Of a stretch of DNA of 64,000 bases, positions 62,300 through 64,000 are shown one piece after another. Source of the DNA: Novipirellula artificiosorum (GTDB lineage Bacteria; Planctomycetota; Planctomycetia; Pirellulales; Pirellulaceae); the NCBI RefSeq assembly GCF_007860135.1, contig NZ_SJPV01000008.1, forward strand, positions 365,683-429,682. Reading direction: 5' to 3'. The notes beneath the pieces were generated by a model. It searched no databases. It was not told the DNA's origin and saw only the letters and a program-made list of their open reading frames with translations. The position numbers and the translations under genes were made by a program. Each line of letters opens with the position of its first letter. Within the stretch, counting starts at the first letter, position 1.

Positions 62300-63199
62300 A
62301 TGGCCTCTCTTGACAACGAATCGCCTGATCCTTCTGTAGTGGGCCACCGGCCTACGGCGGATTCGGGTGATTGGGATCTTGTCATTCGCCCCGATTCGTC
62401 GCTGTTGTCCTTACGGCTTGGGGAAGTTTGGCGCTACCGCGATTTGTTGTACCTGTTCACCCGACGCGACATCGTTGCGTTCTACAAACAAACGATTCTT
62501 GGCCCGCTTTGGTTTTTCATTCAGCCGCTGTTCACCACGCTTGTTTACGTGTTGGTGTTTGGCAAGATCGCAGGTTTGTCGACTGACGGGATTCCGCAAG
62601 TGCTGTTCTACCTGTGCGGGATCACCTTCTGGAACTATTTTGCCGAGTGTTTCAGTAAGACGGCGACCGTTTTCAAAGACAACGCCCACATTTTTTCGAA
62701 GGTCTATTTTCCCCGTCTGATCGCTCCCCTATCGATCGTGCTCTCGAATCTGGTGCGGTTTGCCATCCAGTTCGCACTGCTTTTGGCTTTCCTGGCTTGG
62801 TATCTCCTGGCGGGCCAGGTTGCGCCGAACGCAACGGCGCTTTGGTTACCGGTTCTCGTCCTGATCATGGCAACCTTGGGCTTGGCGATGGGCATGCTTT
62901 TTTCAGCCATGACGACCAAGTACCGTGATTTGGTGTTCCTGCTGCAGTTCGGTATCCAGCTACTCATGTATGCGACGCCCGTCATTTACCCCTCCTCGGA
63001 AATGCCGCCGCAGGTTGCTGCGGTTTTGCGGTGGAACCCTTTGGCCCCCCTTTTTGAAACGGCACGTTATGGGTTGCTCGGTGCCGGCGAGCACGACTTG
63101 GGTCGACTAGGCTATTCCGCGTTATTTTCCGCCGTGGCACTGCTGTTTGCCACGGTGGTTTTCAATCATGTTGAGCGCCGTGTCATGGACACGGTCTAA
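62300..63199 (+). CDS. Polysaccharide ABC exporter permease (Wzm/TagG-type)
   Basis: A 299-residue ABC-2 permease with six hydrophobic segments. The N-terminal cytoplasmic part ends in LLYLFTRRDIVAFYKQTILGPLWFFIQPLF, typical of Wzm/TagG (listed in parts because of length: RRDIVAFYKQ and TILGPLWFF). The loop AECFSKTATVFKDN and the conserved FSAMTTKYRDLVFLLQFGIQ and ATPVIYPSSEMP follow. With the ATP-binding protein that starts 29 bases later it would export an undecaprenol-linked surface polysaccharide. No ribosome site is obvious before the ATG. Confidence 0.93.
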   Translation: MASLDNESPDPSVVGHRPTADSGDWDLVIRPDSSLLSLRLGEVWRYRDLLYLFTRRDIVAFYKQTILGPLWFFIQPLFTTLVYVLVFGKIAGLSTDGIPQVLFYLCGITFWNYFAECFSKTATVFKDNAHIFSKVYFPRLIAPLSIVLSNLVRFAIQFALLLAFLAWYLLAGQVAPNATALWLPVLVLIMATLGLAMGMLFSAMTTKYRDLVFLLQFGIQLLMYATPVIYPSSEMPPQVAAVLRWNPLAPLFETARYGLLGAGEHDLGRLGYSALFSAVALLFATVVFNHVERRVMDTV

Positions 63200-63227
63200 G
63201 ACGGATCTCCTTTCCCGACGCAGTTGC

Positions 63228-64000
63228 ATGTCGCTTGCCATTCAATTTGAGAACATCTCGAAGCAGTACCGGCTCGGTGAGATTGGGACCGGAACACTTT
63301 CGCACGATTTGCACCGAGCCTGGGCTCGCCTGCGTGGGAAGCCCGATCCGTTTGCTCAGGTCGGGAGCGAAGATGCGACTGGGCCGAAGCAAACAGCTGG
63401 GCCGAAGCAAACGGACCAGTATGTTTGGGCGCTTCGTGACGTCAACCTTGACGTGGCTCAAGGCGAGATTCTTGGAATTATCGGCCACAACGGTGCGGGC
63501 AAGAGCACGTTGTTAAAAATGCTTTCTCGGATCACCTCTCCCACGACCGGCACCATCAAAGCGAGGGGGCGGATCGCGAGTTTGTTGGAGGTGGGGACGG
63601 GATTTCATCCCGAACTGACCGGCCGCGAGAACGTTTTTGTCAATGGCGCGATTCTCGGGATGAGTCGTCGGGAAATTGCCAGGCAACTTGACCAGATCGT
63701 TGATTTCAGTGGCTGTGAGAAGTATCTCGACACACCCGTAAAACGCTACAGCAGCGGGATGATGGTACGGCTTGGTTTTGCGGTCGCCGCCCATCTGCCC
63801 TGTGATACGCTGATTGTCGATGAGGTTTTGGCGGTTGGGGATGCGAGTTTTCAGGCTCGTTGCTTGAAGAAGATGAACGAGTTGTCCAATGAATCGTCTC
63901 GCACGATTCTGTTCGTCAGCCACAACCTCAACGCGGTTCAATCGCTTTGTACCTCGGCAGTGCAACTCGATGCGGGGGCGATTGTTTGCCATGGCGCGAC
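63228..64000 (+). CDS. Polysaccharide ABC exporter ATP-binding protein (Wzt-type), 3' end outside window
   Basis: The frame runs from ATG 63228 to the window edge, 257 codons. Walker A is GHNGAGKSTLL, the signature YSSGMMVRLGFA, Walker B LIVDEVLAVGD, and the switch HNLN. Between the first strand and Walker A an insert of about 25 residues includes two near copies of GPKQT, encoded by a repeated 14-base stretch near 63381-63410. KpsT/Wzt proteins often have a C-terminal carbohydrate-binding domain, which would fall outside this window. It pairs with the permease at 62300. Confidence 0.93.
   Translation, partial: MSLAIQFENISKQYRLGEIGTGTLSHDLHRAWARLRGKPDPFAQVGSEDATGPKQTAGPKQTDQYVWALRDVNLDVAQGEILGIIGHNGAGKSTLLKMLSRITSPTTGTIKARGRIASLLEVGTGFHPELTGRENVFVNGAILGMSRREIARQLDQIVDFSGCEKYLDTPVKRYSSGMMVRLGFAVAAHLPCDTLIVDEVLAVGDASFQARCLKKMNELSNESSRTILFVSHNLNAVQSLCTSAVQLDAGAIVCHGA

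Overview
The window reads as about 64 kb of chromosome from a planctomycete of the Rhodopirellula/Pirellulaceae kind. That placement is an inference from gene content, not a database result. The grounds are Gram-negative lipid A genes (lpxD, lpxI) together with spoVG, prkA-yhbH-spoVR, an ExbB/ExbD cluster with unusual large envelope partners, a DUF4838 protein, very large disordered membrane proteins, several zinc-ribbon fusions, and many genes that start at TTG or GTG behind a GGAG-type ribosome site.

Layout. 1-2481 (minus): the 5' part of an oligoendopeptidase F gene and two envelope proteins. 2809-8227 (plus): lpxD, lpxI, ispE, a zinc-ribbon SpoVG, a small membrane protein and an RsmB/NOP-type RNA methyltransferase, closely spaced. 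8279-10417 (minus): a cold-shock gene with a clear terminator, a short highly charged protein whose only SD-supported start is ATC, and a RhlE-type helicase. 11022-17073 (minus): secreted DUF4838 protein, alpha/beta hydrolase, PDZ protein and a PstS-like binding protein. 17271-25679: MscS channel, hisA, an HTH protein (minus), a repeat doublet and an 1174-residue disordered membrane protein. 25752-33099 (minus): a CsrA-H-box-receiver fusion, dnaE2, a DUF2007/zinc-ribbon membrane protein, an FKBP isomerase, a Ser/Thr kinase and rplU. 33599-38329 (plus): glmS, a small protein, a sugar-nucleotide epimerase, a TrkA-like remnant and lysA. 38326-43243 (minus): prkA-yhbH-spoVR, with a 15-copy heptamer repeat inside. 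43529-44721 (minus): a CbiX-like chelatase and a membrane-anchored metal-binding-like protein. 45106-48696 (plus): endonuclease-type mutL, yqgE, a repeat doublet and a cold-shock-domain protein. 48693-62007 (minus): a seven-gene envelope cluster. 62170-64000 (plus): tRNA-Phe and a Wzm/Wzt-type polysaccharide ABC exporter, the second gene cut by the window end.

How the parts fit. The first plus-strand group joins lipid A, isoprenoid and RNA functions. The prkA group is a conserved stress/starvation kinase module. The seven-gene cluster encodes a proton-channel motor (ExbB, two ExbD) next to a beta-propeller protein, a solute-binding-like protein, an alpha/alpha-toroid protein and a single-span anchor protein. 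It looks like an energised envelope machine whose cargo cannot be read from sequence.

Most notable: the CsrA-receiver fusion, the zinc ribbons inside SpoVG and in front of ExbD, the ATC start, a likely minus-one frameshift at the end of the anchor gene of the Exb cluster, and two REP-like inverted-repeat doublets, one with compensatory changes that preserve its small hairpins.
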